Source: a virus
Virus record (IMG/VR): IMGVR_UViG_3300038701_001591
Coordinates: 1 to 26,818 of that record
Strand: one strand, 5' to 3'
Length of the DNA stretch: 26,818 nt
Of the stretch, positions 6,839 through 15,504 are shown one piece after another. A program made the translations under genes and the position numbers. The notes beneath the pieces were generated by a model. It saw nothing but the letters and a program-made list of their open reading frames with translations. It was not told the origin of the DNA and made no database searches. Position 1 is the stretch's first letter, and every line of letters starts with the position of its first letter.

Positions 6839-8481
6839 ACCGTTTCCGCTGTGATTGTCGCAGTCCCTGCCAGCACACGTGCACGGCCTGTCATGCGGCT
6901 CCCTGCAAGGCTCAGGCAGTGGAAGCGATAGACCCCCGCCCCTTCGTCCGTCACCGTCCAGTGATACGCGCTGGGGATAAGCGTCGGGGCTTGCCCGCTC
7001 TCAATGTATGCAATCACGCTTGAGCCGATCTGGATCACGCAGGCGTCAACAGTCGTCCCGCCTTCCGTGTGGAACTGACCCTCATCTGTGGCCTCGACCA
7101 GCCAGCTATTGCCCTCCGCTGACCATGCCTGCGGGACATAGGTTCCCTTCACCCCGAATGCCGGGGCGGGCGTGTCCTCAACAACGCAATAGTTCGGCAG
7201 ATCAATCGGCAGTCCCGTGGTGTAGTCAACGACATTATCCACGACTACCGGAGGCGTGGGTTCTCGGCTGGCCTCTGCAAGCCCTGCGGTGTTGCTGTAC
7301 GGGAAGAAGTAATCGCCGTTAATCCCCGCCCCGATCCACGAGTGCCGCAACACATAGGGGCCTTCCAGCCCGTCATAAATGCTCTCGTCCCAGTCTGTGG
7401 TGTTCGTCAGCGGGTCTTGGTTGTTGTTGCCGTTGATGTTGGATGTGAAGAAGCGCACGCCGCGCTGGCAGTTCTCGCCATCGCTAAACGTCTTGTACTG
7501 AGACCAGCCGTCCTTTCGGCCATAACCGATGGGATACACGCCGCGCCATGGCTGGGTAACCAAACCCTCCCGCAAGGAAACACCCATAACGGAGGTGGAG
7601 AACTCATCTCTTGTGGAGCGATCCACATTGGTCGCACCAGCGAAGGTGTCGCTGTTTGCTGGCATATCGACAAGGGTAAACCCGATGTAAGTGTCTCCAG
7701 TCGGCGTGTTGAACACATCTGTGTGCGGGTCGTACCATGACCAGTTGGTGTTGCTGCCAGTGCCGGACGGAAGCGCATGACCCGTTCCGTCAGTCAGCTT
7801 GAGATAGCGTCTCTCGCTATCACCGCCCTCGCCAAACACAACATCACCCACCACGTAGGCCGTGCCGGAATTGTAGGTCAGGGTTGCCGCTGGCAGGTTT
7901 TTCGGTGGACCAACGTAGCACTCCTGAATGGAGCAATCACTGCCCTTGATGCCGTCGCCGCCCAAGTTGACCAGACGGCTGCGGAAAACCTCCATGCTCC
8001 CGGTGTTCCAATCGTTCTCTCTACGCAGGAGATTGTCCGCCCCGCCCGCCCCATCAAAACCATACAGGGTGGTGTACTCTACGCGCAGAGCGTTGTTGTC
8101 TCCGCGAAGCTGGATGAAGTTGAAGCCGCCAGATTCAAACTCTCGCTCTCCCATGAGGCACTGCGAGACTGTCACGTCAACAGTGGAGAACGTGTACAGC
8201 GTGAGATTCCGCCCGCCTTGGCTGGTAAAGTCCAAATCGTCAAAGGTGACCGGAGAAGTGCTGCCTTGAACAAGCTGAGGCAAGTCGCCGCGCGGTGCCC
8301 AGTTGCCCGGCAGATTACCGATGGCGTCTGTAATTGTGCCTGTGTTGGTTCGTCCTGTCTCCGTAGTCAGTGATAGCGCCTCGATCTGCGCTCGCAATGT
8401 AGATACAATAGGGCCAGTAGCCCCACTATTCCAAAAAGGGCTCATACCCTTCTTCCGAGTAAACGGGCTGGCGATACTCAT
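6835..8481 (-). CDS. Putative beta-helical tail spike with an inserted carbohydrate-binding-like module
   Basis: 548 residues. After an N-terminal segment (1-80) that may attach it to the virion, residues about 80-200 and 251-300 show right-handed beta-helix-like repeats, for example FRSRLVNLGGDGIK and SIQECYVG, then HTDVFNT and GFTLVDMP. Residues about 199-250 interrupt this with a segment (SGTAYVVGDVVF, RRYLKLTDGTG, TNWSWYD) resembling small chitin/cellulose-type binding modules (CBM5/12-like). A second short look-alike, NQDPLTNTTDWDE, occurs further on. The C-terminal about 90 residues (from about AWSAEGNSWLVE) are beta-rich. A receptor-binding or polysaccharide-degrading spike is likely, but catalytic residues cannot be assigned. 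Its start overlaps the upstream stop as ATGA; it is the last gene of the late operon. Confidence 0.65.
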   Translation of the reverse strand: MSIASPFTRKKGMSPFWNSGATGPIVSTLRAQIEALSLTTETGRTNTGTITDAIGNLPGNWAPRGDLPQLVQGSTSPVTFDDLDFTSQGGRNLTLYTFSTVDVTVSQCLMGEREFESGGFNFIQLRGDNNALRVEYTTLYGFDGAGGADNLLRRENDWNTGSMEVFRSRLVNLGGDGIKGSDCSIQECYVGPPKNLPAATLTYNSGTAYVVGDVVFGEGGDSERRYLKLTDGTGHALPSGTGSNTNWSWYDPHTDVFNTPTGDTYIGFTLVDMPANSDTFAGATNVDRSTRDEFSTSVMGVSLREGLVTQPWRGVYPIGYGRKDGWSQYKTFSDGENCQRGVRFFTSNINGNNNQDPLTNTTDWDESIYDGLEGPYVLRHSWIGAGINGDYFFPYSNTAGLAEASREPTPPVVVDNVVDYTTGLPIDLPNYCVVEDTPAPAFGVKGTYVPQAWSAEGNSWLVEATDEGQFHTEGGTTVDACVIQIGSSVIAYIESGQAPTLIPSAYHWTVTDEGAGVYRFHCLSLAGSRMTGRARVLAGTATITAETV

Positions 8482-8771
8482 GCGTGATCCACCAGCACTA
8501 CAGCCTGCGAGCCGCCATTAGGCCGTGCCCAAACGCGGTTGGCTCCCGACAACGGGGTCAGTGCGGTAAGTGCTTTCATCTGTTCCCCCGGAGCATTAAG
8601 GCTTTGGTATACCCAGCCTTGATCCTCATCCGTTGGAGGCGTGGTGCCTGCAGTGTACCGAATTTGCACAATGCCTGACAGTACCATAAATGAAATTGTA
8701 GTGACATCGGCATTAGTCAACTGCGTCCATTCGCCGCGAGGACACGTAAGCGCAACTTGATTATGAGCCAT
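8478..8771 (-). CDS. Small beta-rich protein, probably virion-associated
   Basis: 97 residues, not assigned to a named family. It starts MAHNQVALTC and continues as alternating hydrophobic strands (TTISFMVLSGIVQIRY, QGWVYQSLN, GANRVWARP, QAVVLVD), which suggests a compact beta domain such as a small tail or head decoration. Its start follows a UUCG hairpin, with a weak AAGGAA site upstream. Its stop overlaps the tail spike start as ATGA, so the two are translationally coupled and the small protein may be a partner, adaptor or cap for the spike. Confidence 0.6.
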   Translation of the reverse strand: MAHNQVALTCPRGEWTQLTNADVTTISFMVLSGIVQIRYTAGTTPPTDEDQGWVYQSLNAPGEQMKALTALTPLSGANRVWARPNGGSQAVVLVDHA

Positions 8772-8797
8772 TAGAAGTATTCCTTGTCTAAGAGAAA

Positions 8798-8819
8798 GCC
8801 TGCCCCCGAAGGGACAAGC
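8798..8819 (-). terminator. UUCG-capped hairpin within the late operon
   Basis: Read on the minus strand, GCTTGTCCC pairs with GGGGCAGGC-type bases around a TTCG loop: a 9-bp stem (8798-8806 with 8811-8819) with two G.U pairs. TTTCTCTT follows, a poor U-tract. An additional CTTGTC/GACAAG repeat (8783-8788, 8813-8818) could form an alternative stem. It lies in the 56-base gap between the 117-aa membrane protein gene and the 97-aa gene. It could terminate part of the transcript or protect or process the mRNA end. Confidence 0.5.
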
Positions 8820-8827
8820 AGTTTAGT

Positions 8828-9181
8828 TTATTCGCCCAGCACGCGATCCAGCTGTTGCATCGCATAGCGTTCAACCAAGCGGTCAAGGACACTATCGCCG
8901 GGCACCAGTGCAGCTACCGCATCGGGTACCGATTGCCGCACATGCGCAATTGCCAGCGCCTTGATATCCTCCATCCCTTTCTTAGGGCCGTGCTGAACAG
9001 CAGAGCGTACCCCAGTAAGAATGGCGGAATGTAGCGCTTCCCGGTGTTTGGCTTCGACTTCAATTCCCGTGGCCATCTGGAATGCCCCTGCTGCACGTGT
9101 GATAACGTAAGTCAGGATCGCGCCAAACAGCGTCAGCACTGAATTGATAATCGCGTCGTTAGAGAGAATGTCTTCAAGCAT
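8828..9181 (-). CDS. Small membrane protein, possible LLH-like holin
   Basis: 117 residues from the ATG at 9181, which has an AGAGGT site; the frame is open further upstream but there runs into the amidase gene. A hydrophobic segment at about 11-30 (IINSVLTLFGAILTYVITRA) is the only membrane span. The rest is soluble and helical: KHREALHSAILTGVRSAVQ, an Ala-rich helix, and a C-terminal helix (LDRLVERYAMQQLDRV). One N-terminal span followed by helices with a recurring Ala-x3-Ala pattern resembles LLH-type phage holins. The position right after the endolysin also suits lysis. The assignment is tentative. Confidence 0.5.
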   Translation of the reverse strand: MLEDILSNDAIINSVLTLFGAILTYVITRAAGAFQMATGIEVEAKHREALHSAILTGVRSAVQHGPKKGMEDIKALAIAHVRQSVPDAVAALVPGDSVLDRLVERYAMQQLDRVLGE

Positions 9182-9185
9182 TGTC

Positions 9186-9764
9186 TTACCTCTTCTTGTT
9201 TTCGCGGGCATCATGCTCCGCAATCAACTGCCGAATTTTATCAACCAATTCCTCGGCAGGGTTTACCCATTGGGTAGAAGGTGTGGCAGGTGCAGCGAGT
9301 GGTTCGCTGTTATACCACTTAACCACGTTGAAACCTGGGCAAGCCTTCGCGGCAACTTGGTTGTGCCCTATCAGTTTCAATTCATGCTTCGCCTTAGAGC
9401 GAATGCTTTTGATCAGCTTACGCAGTGTGGTATCCTGCGCAACAGTGAAGTGGTCTGAGAATTGATCATCCTCATGTGAACCGTGTCCACCCGCCAGTGC
9501 CAGATGGATAACATTCTTATTCCAGCCTTTGGCCCCTGCCCCGGTTTCTTCCCAGACATCGCCGTCAGCATCCAAGTCACGGCCCTTGGCCCAGTCACCA
9601 TCCGGCCCAATGATAGCGGCGTAGGCTACGCCCCGCCAGCCGTTGTCCACCACATGCCAGTGTGTGACCTCTTTCATAATTTCTTTGGCAGTCTTGCCTT
9701 CTCCCCACGCTTTTCTCGTAGCAAGACAGTGCACCATTATATGCGTTTTATGCGGTTTAATCAT
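9186..9764 (-). CDS. N-acetylmuramoyl-L-alanine amidase endolysin (T7 lysozyme-like)
   Basis: 192 residues, Amidase_2 family, cutting the amide bond between muramic acid and the stem peptide. By comparison with T7 lysozyme the zinc ligands are His12 (in MVHC), His134 and Cys142 (in GHNQVAAKACPG). The catalytic Tyr is Tyr48 (GVAYAA), and the Lys two residues before the Cys is Lys140. No signal peptide is present, so it would need a holin to reach the wall. A C-terminal extension after about residue 158 (Pro- and charged-residue rich) is longer than in T7 lysozyme. T7 lysozyme also inhibits T7 RNA polymerase; no such polymerase is seen here, and the gene sits in the lysis cassette rather than the early region. 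Its start overlaps the upstream stop by 8 bases. Confidence 0.92.
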   Translation of the reverse strand: MIKPHKTHIMVHCLATRKAWGEGKTAKEIMKEVTHWHVVDNGWRGVAYAAIIGPDGDWAKGRDLDADGDVWEETGAGAKGWNKNVIHLALAGGHGSHEDDQFSDHFTVAQDTTLRKLIKSIRSKAKHELKLIGHNQVAAKACPGFNVVKWYNSEPLAAPATPSTQWVNPAEELVDKIRQLIAEHDARENKKR

Positions 9765-10134
9765 TAGTCTTCCTTTCGTCCTCTCCGTGCATTTTCCGCC
9801 AAAGTCTGTGCGGGTAGAATGCTACTGTTAAAATGTTGTAGTTGTTCCGATCCTGCGGAGGGATAAGCAACATGTATCCCTTAAGTGCTTGATACCCTGC
9901 ATACCACGCAAAGGCATTCCACACTACGTTGGATGGATTACCCAGTCCAAACCCATTGAACCAATCCCACCAGACCGATCGCGCCACAAACTGAAACGCC
10001 ATCCAGAAAATAGCGATACCAAAGTGTATATTGGCTGGCCCACAAAATCGCAACGCATAGTGGCGAAAAGAGACCATAACCAGTATGCCTACAATTAGCG
10101 CAGGAATACCTGTCATTTGGTTTAATTCAATCAT
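9757..10134 (-). CDS. Three-span membrane protein, candidate holin
   Basis: 125 residues with about three hydrophobic segments: residues 8-23 (TGIPALIVGILVMVSF), 36-52 (IHFGIAIFWMAFQFVA) and about 68-91. Between the second and third lies a Trp-rich loop (VWWDWFNGFG). The C-terminus is basic and charged (HRLWRKMHGEDERK). This is the topology of a class I-like holin, but no family is recognised, so the call rests on position directly before the amidase and on topology. The ATG lies 3 bases after the previous TAG, with a GGGGATTAGAGA leader as probable ribosome binding site. Confidence 0.55.
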   Translation of the reverse strand: MIELNQMTGIPALIVGILVMVSFRHYALRFCGPANIHFGIAIFWMAFQFVARSVWWDWFNGFGLGNPSNVVWNAFAWYAGYQALKGYMLLIPPQDRNNYNILTVAFYPHRLWRKMHGEDERKTND

Positions 10135-10137
10135 TCT

Positions 10138-10293
10138 CTAATCCCCTTGATGGCTCAGTAGTTTGCCCAAAGCCTCGTTGACTTTATCTTGCATTTCATT
10201 CAATCGTTTTTCATCTTCACGCTGCTTTTTAATCTGCTCAGTCAGTCGTTCATGCTCCGCTTGTTTGGCAGATTTTTCAAATGGCCAAAACAT
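10138..10293 (-). CDS. Hypothetical 51-aa coiled-coil protein
   Basis: Too short for the usual length cutoffs, but well supported: the ATG at 10293-10291 overlaps the previous TAA (TAATG) and the TAG at 10140-10138 is followed 3 bases later by the next start. The protein begins MFWPFEKSAKQ and then becomes one long charged helix (EHERLTEQIKKQREDEKRLN), typical of a coiled coil, with a short C-terminal tail LLSHQGD. No full membrane span is present, although the aromatic first four residues could touch a membrane. It could be an antiholin or a partner of the neighbouring membrane protein. No known family. Confidence 0.6.
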   Translation of the reverse strand: MFWPFEKSAKQAEHERLTEQIKKQREDEKRLNEMQDKVNEALGKLLSHQGD

Positions 10294-10515
10294 TTACTGC
10301 CCTCCCCTGTCCACCAGCATAAAGATTTTCTCCAGCAAGATCAGGGTCTTGGCATTGTTCGTATCCTTCTCCCCAACAAGCTGGAACATAGAGTCAGTTA
10401 AACTCTCATTGCGTTTTTCCTTCTGCCAATTCAACCAGACAAGCCAGATGATAACAACACCAGCCAATCCATGCTCAATCACAATAGGTCCGATAAGTTC
10501 AAGTAGTTCTGTCAT
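10294..10515 (-). CDS. Single-span membrane protein, BhlA/UviB-like holin candidate
   Basis: 73 residues from the ATG at 10515, which follows the upstream TAG with a TAGGATATAGC leader; a start at 10545 would lie inside the upstream gene. One hydrophobic segment (residues about 15-29, HGLAGVVIIWLVWLN) is followed by a charged, helical cytoplasmic domain (QKEKRNESL, DTNNAKTLILLEKI). N-terminal span plus charged coiled tail resembles BhlA/UviB-like holins. It is the first gene after the tail-protein genes and sits near the place of T7 17.5, the T7 holin. Identity not proven. Confidence 0.5.
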   Translation of the reverse strand: MTELLELIGPIVIEHGLAGVVIIWLVWLNWQKEKRNESLTDSMFQLVGEKDTNNAKTLILLEKIFMLVDRGGQ

Positions 10516-10516
10516 G

Positions 10517-12169
10517 CTATATCCTAGTAACCCAGACTCCACCAACCCGCTCTTTCAATACCCCTGTTTCCCAAACACCTGCGACCCGGCCCTTGAGTAC
10601 CCCGGCAACAAAAGCACTACCATTCCAACCTTTTAACACACCTCCAGCCGCGTCCTGTGGCCACTCGAAAACTTCAATCCCATAGCGACTGGTTTGCCCA
10701 TCGTCAGACTGACGGAGGCGCAACGTGGTGGCGTCGGTTAGCGTCAGGTTAACATAACCACGAGGGAAAGCCGTGCCCGTCCCGGTGCCGTCCGTCGAGC
10801 CTGTCACGGACGCCTCGGCAAGCGTCACAGCTGTAATGGTCACGTCTTGAACTTCTTCCTCACCAGTGCCTGCCATGTCGCCCGTCAAGCGCTGAACAGT
10901 CAGGTCAGAGTTGCTGAGAAACCAAACAGATGTACGCCGATTGGCAAAGTCACCGTTGCTGAGGAAGTTAATATTGCTGTTCGATGTGATATTAGTACGA
11001 GCGGAACTATCATCCAGACCAGCACTAGCTGAACCGTAAGTAGGTTGCATGTGGTGAATTGTGGTGTTGAAGTCACTCAGAGCCGGAGAAATAGTTTGGT
11101 CGCTGTTGGTGCTGCCTTCGGTAAATTCCTGTTGATGCACAGACCAGTTGGAACCGACATACTCAACAATCGCGTAGGAAACTTCCGCGCTGCTTGTGCT
11201 GTTGCGGCGCTCAAGCTCGAAGTTGCTGCCGTTGAAGCGGGCCATGAACTGCCCGTCATTGATGTTATTTCGGGTGCTGTTGGCTGTTGATTGCCCGGTG
11301 ATCCAAATCAGGCCATCGCCTGTAGATACCAAGCTGCCGGGGTTGGCGTAACTGCCAGACAGGGACGCAGCCGCAATGGTCTTGACGCCACGTTCGCGCA
11401 CAATCCACTCATTCGCGCCACCCGTTGGCCCGATGTATTCGATGACTTCCCAGTCAACGCGACAATCCAAGCCTGTGCCTTGGCGGGTGATAACCACGTT
11501 GCTGCCGGAGTATTCCAGATGCGCGGTGAACTGGTCCCCGTTGTGGTTACCGCCCCCGCTGATCTGGCCCATGCCGCTGTGGCGGGTGTTGGTGATGCGG
11601 GCAAACCACTTAGTCGCGCCCGTGTCCGTCAGCGTGAAGTCTGTGCTTTCCGTCAGCGTGGCGGTTGTCGCCCCAGATGCAATGACCGTGCTGCCACGGG
11701 TGACATTTACGGATGGTGTGGCGCTGCCGCCACCTCCCCCACCCGCCCCCGTGACAAGATACTGCTGCGTGGTGTTGTCGGCCTGCGGCGTGTCGTATGT
11801 GTCGGTGATCGTGAAGTCTGTGCCGTTGTCCGAATAGGAAATGCGCACGCCTTCAACGTCAATCGAAGAAATTTCATCCGTTTGGACTTGAATTTCAGCA
11901 ATGTCTTTTTCGTTGCCCGCGCCAAAATCCTGCTGAATCCAGACCCACGCACCAGCGGCATCCGAACCGTCAGAAGCCCAGAACCCCCCGCCGTCGCTGA
12001 ATGCGTTGGCAGGGCCGTTGGGACCGTTCTGGCTTTGAGCAGATGCAAACGCTGAACTTGTAACGTCAGCGCCACCAACGGTTTCGCGCATCTCAATTTC
12101 ATCGGCACCCGTTGGTACAGATACCGCTGAAACCTTAAATTCAACACGCCAATATCTATGTGCAGCCAT
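10517..12169 (-). CDS. Tail-associated protein with N-terminal discoidin-like domain and internal repeats
   Basis: 550 residues. Residues 1-130 look like an F5/8-type C (discoidin, galactose-binding) domain: [32 protein letters not shown], then VEGVRISYSDNGTDF. A Gly6 linker (143-148) follows. Residues about 150-505 contain repeats of a beta domain: FTAHLEYSGSNVVITRQ...EVIEYIG (about 214-246), FMARFNGSNFELERR...AIVEYVG (about 308-339), a partial one at 411-430 and a fourth at about 472-503. The last about 40 residues are three imperfect copies of VLKGWNGSAFVAG-like units. The start overlaps the tail-fibre stop (TGATG). It is probably a receptor-binding or fibre-attached protein; the exact role is inferred from architecture and position. 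Confidence 0.65.
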   Translation of the reverse strand: MAAHRYWRVEFKVSAVSVPTGADEIEMRETVGGADVTSSAFASAQSQNGPNGPANAFSDGGGFWASDGSDAAGAWVWIQQDFGAGNEKDIAEIQVQTDEISSIDVEGVRISYSDNGTDFTITDTYDTPQADNTTQQYLVTGAGGGGGGSATPSVNVTRGSTVIASGATTATLTESTDFTLTDTGATKWFARITNTRHSGMGQISGGGNHNGDQFTAHLEYSGSNVVITRQGTGLDCRVDWEVIEYIGPTGGANEWIVRERGVKTIAAASLSGSYANPGSLVSTGDGLIWITGQSTANSTRNNINDGQFMARFNGSNFELERRNSTSSAEVSYAIVEYVGSNWSVHQQEFTEGSTNSDQTISPALSDFNTTIHHMQPTYGSASAGLDDSSARTNITSNSNINFLSNGDFANRRTSVWFLSNSDLTVQRLTGDMAGTGEEEVQDVTITAVTLAEASVTGSTDGTGTGTAFPRGYVNLTLTDATTLRLRQSDDGQTSRYGIEVFEWPQDAAGGVLKGWNGSAFVAGVLKGRVAGVWETGVLKERVGGVWVTRI

Positions 12170-15100
12170 CAGCTTACATCCAACCAGAGGTCACCATCAG
12201 AGGGGCTAACGGGTTCCGTTGCTGAGACTGTGATAGTTGAACCATCCGCTCCATCCGCTCCATCGGCGCCCGCAGCACCAGTCGCACCTGTGGCTCCTGT
12301 CGCACCTGCAGCTCCGGTAGCCCCTGTAGGCCCAACGAGGGAAGTAGCCCCACCCCATGCACCTCCGGTTTTCGGTCCATAGATAGCGTCGGCGGCAGTG
12401 TCGATGTAAAAGTCACCGTCTACCCCAGTGCCTCCACCGGGAACACCCGTGCCGTTGAGTACTGTCTTGCCATCAGCGCCATCTGCCCCATCAGCGCCGT
12501 CCGCTCCGGCCGCACCTGTTGCTCCAGTTGCACCGTCCGCACCTGCCGGACCTGTATCGCCTTGAGGTCCGGTGGCTCCGGTGGCCCCTGTATCACCTTG
12601 GATACCTTGGATACCCTGAGGCCCTGTGTCACCCTGCGGACCAGTTGCGCCTGTGGCACCCGTAGCCCCCGTGGCACCATCCGCGCCGTCTGCACCTGCG
12701 GGACCAACCAGCGATGTTGCACCGCCCCACGCGCCCGCAGTCTTCGGACCATAGATAGTATCCGCTGCGGTATCAATGTAGAAATCCCCATCAACTCCAG
12801 TCCCGCCGCCCGGTGCACCAGTTCCATTCAATACGGTTTTACCGTCAGCGCCGTCTGTACCATCTGCTCCATCGGCACCTGCAGGGCCAGTAGCTCCGGT
12901 AGCCCCGGTAGCACCAGTAGCTCCATCTGCCCCCGGATCACCTTGAGGGCCTTGTGCGCCAGTCGCGCCCGTAGGTCCGGTTGCACCTGTAGCTCCGTCA
13001 GACCCATCGGCTCCGGCAGGCCCAACAAGTGAAGTACCACTGCCCCAAGCCCCACCAGTCTTCGGCCCGTAAATCTCATTGCCAGATGTGTCGATGTAGA
13101 AATCGCCATTGACTCCATCGCCTGGATCAGGGGCACCAGCACCGTTCAGTACTGTCTTGCCGTCTTCCCCGTCAACACCACCTCCGCCTCCACCAGAGCC
13201 ACGGGCAGTCCACCCGGTATTGCCAGAACCAGTAGATTTGAAATAGGCTTCAGTCCCTTCCGCTCCATCCTCTCGAATAAAGATAGAACCAACTGGCGCG
13301 GCTTCAACGCCTTCGGGAGAACCTGTACCTGTGAGGATAATAGTGTCCCCACTCCCCACACGCAGTCGATTAATCCAACCATTGTTAAACCGGAAAGAAG
13401 CACTGCCGAGGTTCTTCGTCAGGTTAGCGTTCGGGCGAATAAACTCTGCGATCAGACTTTGGTTAACCGCAAGTTGCTCTACCGTCGAGTTACCCAACAC
13501 ACGCAACTGTTTAAAGATGCGGAACCACACACCAGTAGTCTCATGGATTGGTTCTTTGTTATGTGAGACTTTGAACGACATATGCTGTTCAACCCCGTCT
13601 TGAAACCACTGTCCAGAATTGGACATGTCCAAGCAGAAGGCATCCGCCATCATCATAAATTTAGCAGTCTGCTCTTCATTTCCGCCAAGCAATTTGTATG
13701 AATGCTGGACAGAATAGTCCCGCTGCCAGACTACTTGAATAGTGGCATCGGACAGGGAACCGAGGTTTGTGTTGAGCGTATAGTTATACCGATCAGTCAC
13801 AGCAGCGACAGTGTAGTACGTCCCATTAATTTTCAACAAGCATTCGGCTTGGATAACACTCAAGTCCTCGGGAAGGCCGGAGGTAATCGTAACCGCTGTG
13901 CCGTTGACATTGCCTACAGCATCCCAAGTGTGTTGAGGCAAGACAGCAGTATGGTTCCAATCAGCGTCCCAGCTAATAGCTGTCCCGTCCCATTCCTCAA
14001 GAGAACAACTGCCCTCCGCGGCCGCTGTGATCCGGCAGTCAAATCCATTTACCATAACTCGACGACCGATCTGGAAGAAGTCGAGATTGAATGTACCGGA
14101 AACCGGCGTCATAGTATTAGTGCCGGAAAGTCCTTCAACCAACTCGTATCTATTGTCGCCCAGGAAAGTGGTGAGCATAGATTGACCGGAAACAGTCTCC
14201 GTTCTCAAGAACCAATAGGAAGCACAGCCCTGATTGTTCATAGAGATAAAGTCGCCATCGGGATCGCCGAGGTTGAAACCCCCTGTACGATCTACTCGTT
14301 GCTGTCCGCCTCGAGTTTCATAAGACCCTGCGAAGTAACTCGTCCCCCAGAATTGATCACCAAACCCCAGTTCTTCATACTTAATTTTACCCGGTCCACT
14401 GAAACGAGAGTTAGCTGCAGGCACACCTACATAACGATACACCTTACCCTTAGTGAGATAAGGGGTGTCAGACACTGCTTGCGCATTGATGATGGCAGCT
14501 GTGTCGTCCGTTGTGCCATCACCCACTGCCCCATGGTAGTCCACCCATTCAGGCGTCATGTGGGTTTCCGCTACCACGGAAAGGAACGGGGAAGAGGGCG
14601 AACCTAAATTCACATTGGAAGTGAGTGGACGGACCAGGTTATTCTGTACTCGAACAATGCCAGCTTGTGTACCCGCACTCGTAGGCTCAAGGTCGATGTA
14701 CCCTTCTTCCGCTCCTGCAGTATTATCAAGAACACCAAACTGGATAGAACCATAACCAGTGCTACCATCTTCATCATCTCGGCCCGAACCGCCGATAACA
14801 GCAACAACGCCTGAGTCTTTACTTGAAGTAAGGAACACACGACCCGCATCCCCAGGGTTACCAGTAAAGGTAGCTGCAGGTGCATTGTCTGCGATTGAGA
14901 GAAATGTCTTGCGCGTGATTGTTTGCACTTCATTCGTGGCCACCAGTTCCCCATCGGGATCAGTAACCAAAGCTGTAATCGTAAGCAACGCGGCGTTAGC
15001 TTCAGCTACGGTAGTTGACACAATCAACCCTGTGCCATCATCGCTAAACCCTATAAGCCTGCCCGCACGATTAGCCGCCGAAGAGGTAAGAGGACTCAGT

Positions 15101-15504
15101 GGAACATCTTGCACAACTTTCACTGCACCAGTAAGCGAACCGTATAGCTCTTGAATGAGCATGTACAGTTTGTCCCACACCCCCATAACCACACTGGCAT
15201 CGTACCGAGTTTGGTTAGTAATATCGACCAACTGCGTTTGCGTAGTATCTCGGTCAATCCGAATTTTGAAACTCGAGCTGAGTGGCAGACCGACCAGAGG
15301 ATAAGTAACCACCGTAGTCTGAGGAACAAGGAAATCCGGAACCGAATAATCAGCCGGATCAACCACAGTCTCTTCGTCAGTTGCAATCTCAATCAGAGTA
15401 ACAATAAGCTCACTGGGAGAGTTGACCGTGAAAGGTACTGGCCACAAGGTAGTGGCACCATTACCTGTTGCGGTAATGCTAGTCTGTATAGTTGTAATAG
15501 TCAT
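12169..15504 (-). CDS. Tail fibre, T7 gp17-like N-terminus with collagen-like C-terminus
   Basis: 1111 residues from the ATG at 15504, which overlaps the upstream TAA; an upstream in-frame ATG at 15591 lies within the previous gene. The N-terminal about 150 residues match the T7-type fibre attachment domain ([49 protein letters not shown]), which binds the tail. A segment around [20 protein letters not shown] is the usual start of a pectate-lyase-like beta-helix, and the region to about residue 750 is beta-rich. After a Gly6 stretch come three modules starting GKTVLNG, each followed by Gly-x-y collagen-like repeats rich in GATGAT and GADGAD. The end is a short beta segment ([10 protein letters not shown]). 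Trimeric receptor-binding fibre. Confidence 0.85.
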   Translation of the reverse strand: MTITTIQTSITATGNGATTLWPVPFTVNSPSELIVTLIEIATDEETVVDPADYSVPDFLVPQTTVVTYPLVGLPLSSSFKIRIDRDTTQTQLVDITNQTRYDASVVMGVWDKLYMLIQELYGSLTGAVKVVQDVPLSPLTSSAANRAGRLIGFSDDGTGLIVSTTVAEANAALLTITALVTDPDGELVATNEVQTITRKTFLSIADNAPAATFTGNPGDAGRVFLTSSKDSGVVAVIGGSGRDDEDGSTGYGSIQFGVLDNTAGAEEGYIDLEPTSAGTQAGIVRVQNNLVRPLTSNVNLGSPSSPFLSVVAETHMTPEWVDYHGAVGDGTTDDTAAIINAQAVSDTPYLTKGKVYRYVGVPAANSRFSGPGKIKYEELGFGDQFWGTSYFAGSYETRGGQQRVDRTGGFNLGDPDGDFISMNNQGCASYWFLRTETVSGQSMLTTFLGDNRYELVEGLSGTNTMTPVSGTFNLDFFQIGRRVMVNGFDCRITAAAEGSCSLEEWDGTAISWDADWNHTAVLPQHTWDAVGNVNGTAVTITSGLPEDLSVIQAECLLKINGTYYTVAAVTDRYNYTLNTNLGSLSDATIQVVWQRDYSVQHSYKLLGGNEEQTAKFMMMADAFCLDMSNSGQWFQDGVEQHMSFKVSHNKEPIHETTGVWFRIFKQLRVLGNSTVEQLAVNQSLIAEFIRPNANLTKNLGSASFRFNNGWINRLRVGSGDTIILTGTGSPEGVEAAPVGSIFIREDGAEGTEAYFKSTGSGNTGWTARGSGGGGGGVDGEDGKTVLNGAGAPDPGDGVNGDFYIDTSGNEIYGPKTGGAWGSGTSLVGPAGADGSDGATGATGPTGATGAQGPQGDPGADGATGATGATGATGPAGADGADGTDGADGKTVLNGTGAPGGGTGVDGDFYIDTAADTIYGPKTAGAWGGATSLVGPAGADGADGATGATGATGATGPQGDTGPQGIQGIQGDTGATGATGPQGDTGPAGADGATGATGAAGADGADGADGADGKTVLNGTGVPGGGTGVDGDFYIDTAADAIYGPKTGGAWGGATSLVGPTGATGAAGATGATGATGAAGADGADGADGSTITVSATEPVSPSDGDLWLDVS
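12330..13161 (-). repeat. Three GKTVLNG modules alternating with collagen-like repeats
   Basis: Modules of about 47 residues begin near 13161, 12843 and 12471. Each carries [13 protein letters not shown] and GAWG and ends LVGP, and collagen-like Gly-x-y runs separate them. The starts are 318 and 372 bases apart, so only the Gly-x-y spacers differ in length. Such arrays vary in copy number by recombination between copies and are known from many phage fibres. Confidence 0.85.

Noticed and set aside
9186-9764. Amidase acting as T7-type RNA polymerase inhibitor
   Set aside because: No T7-like RNA polymerase is visible in the window and the gene lies in the lysis cassette, so only the endolysin role is supported.
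12180-13170. CRISPR-like direct repeats
   Set aside because: The repeats are in-frame protein-coding modules with Gly-x-y periodicity, not short identical repeats with unique spacers.
13702-14607. 301-aa open frame on the + strand
   Set aside because: It is antisense to the tail fibre gene, has no coding-like composition or ribosome binding site, and is explained by codon bias of the opposite gene.
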